Of a DNA stretch of 6,112 nt, positions 5,961-6,112 are shown one piece after another. The position numbers were made by a program, and so were the translations under genes. The stretch is from Bryobacteraceae bacterium (GTDB lineage Bacteria > Acidobacteriota > Terriglobia > Bryobacterales > Bryobacteraceae), in contig JANXXV010000798.1 in the NCBI GenBank assembly GCA_025350445.1, forward strand, positions 1 through 6,112. Direction: 5' to 3'. Under the pieces are notes generated by a model. It searched no databases. It was not told the DNA's origin and worked only from the letters and a program-made list of their open reading frames with translations. Within the stretch, counting starts at the first letter, position 1. Each line of letters starts with the position of its first letter.

Positions 5961-5986
5961 GCGTAGTGTCCAACAAATAGCTGGAC
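5961..5986 (+). repeat. Second, diverged IS630-type end abutting the IS
   Basis: Reads GCGTAGTGTC, CAAC, AAATAGCTGGAC: 23 of 26 bases match the right inverted repeat of the neighbouring IS, all three differences being transitions. It points away from that IS and shares the TA at 5959-5960 with it. It carries the CAAC centre of the transposase-start side. The 34 bases after it (5987-6020) include AAGTCGTAT (5992-6000), also found at the transposase start of the intact IS (5889-5897 region, minus strand), and no other recognisable gene. It is either the remains of an older related element or the tip of one that runs past the window. Confidence 0.75.
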
Positions 5987-6020
5987 AGGCCAAGTCGTAT
6001 CTCACCCGAGGGGCTCACCT

Positions 6021-6112
6021 CAAAATCCGCGTTTATCGGCGTCCATCCGCGGCCAATAATTATGCGCCGCCCAGTATTAGCTCCCGATCAACGCCGGTTA
6101 ACGCGGATTTTG
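6021..6112. repeat. 92-bp REP-like palindrome at the right edge
   Basis: The outer 22 bases (6021-6042, CAAAATCCGCG start) pair with the last 22 (6091-6112, GCGGATTTTG end) with two mismatches, and pairing continues loosely inward to a centre near 6066. Each arm is a run of roughly 10-base units beginning CCGCG, CGGCG or similar and ending in A/T (CCGCGTTTAT, CGGCGTCCAT, CCGCGGCCAAT on the left). This style of repeat is common between genes in several soil and aquatic phyla. It could fold as one long hairpin in RNA, and the window ends exactly at its outer arm. No gene is seen after the IS. Confidence 0.7.

Overview
The window looks like a GC-rich, free-living soil-type bacterium. The gene families (ECF sigma factor with a zf-HC2 anti-sigma factor, YVTN propeller, cytochrome c fused to a PQQ propeller, Tat-exported phosphoesterase) and the GTG-rich compact gene order fit an Acidobacterium of the Solibacter/Bryobacter type. 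This assignment is an impression from family content, not a search result; a proteobacterial origin is possible.

Layout. Positions 1-3235 hold a four-gene unit on the minus strand, read right to left: an ECF sigma factor (3235-2717), its membrane anti-sigma factor (2720-1977), a secreted YVTN beta-propeller protein (1926-943) and a cytochrome c-PQQ dehydrogenase fusion (946 running off the left edge). Positions 3236-3386 are a divergent intergenic region with palindromes and a repeated TTAACG hexamer. To its right, on the plus strand, lie a Tat-exported calcineurin-type metallophosphoesterase (3387-4319) and a small class I cytochrome c (4316-4693). Three junctions are 4-base GTGA stop/start overlaps, so the genes are probably translationally coupled; a fourth junction could be read the same way.

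How they may work together (inference). The sigma/anti-sigma pair would sense an envelope or redox condition and drive both arms from the divergent region. All four remaining products carry export signals. Two bind heme c and one of these is also a probable PQQ dehydrogenase, so the cluster looks like a periplasmic oxidation module with its own electron carrier plus an exported phosphoesterase and a propeller protein of unknown role.

Positions 4760-5958 are a complete IS630-family insertion sequence with an intact DDE transposase, 26-base inverted ends and a TA duplication inside a CTAG target. It abuts a second, diverged IS end of the same family (5961-5986), so the two ends make a 54-base palindrome across the shared TA. 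The last 92 bases (6021-6112) are a separate large imperfect palindrome made of roughly 10-base CCGCG-like units, a REP-like intergenic repeat. No tRNA, rRNA or CRISPR array is visible.
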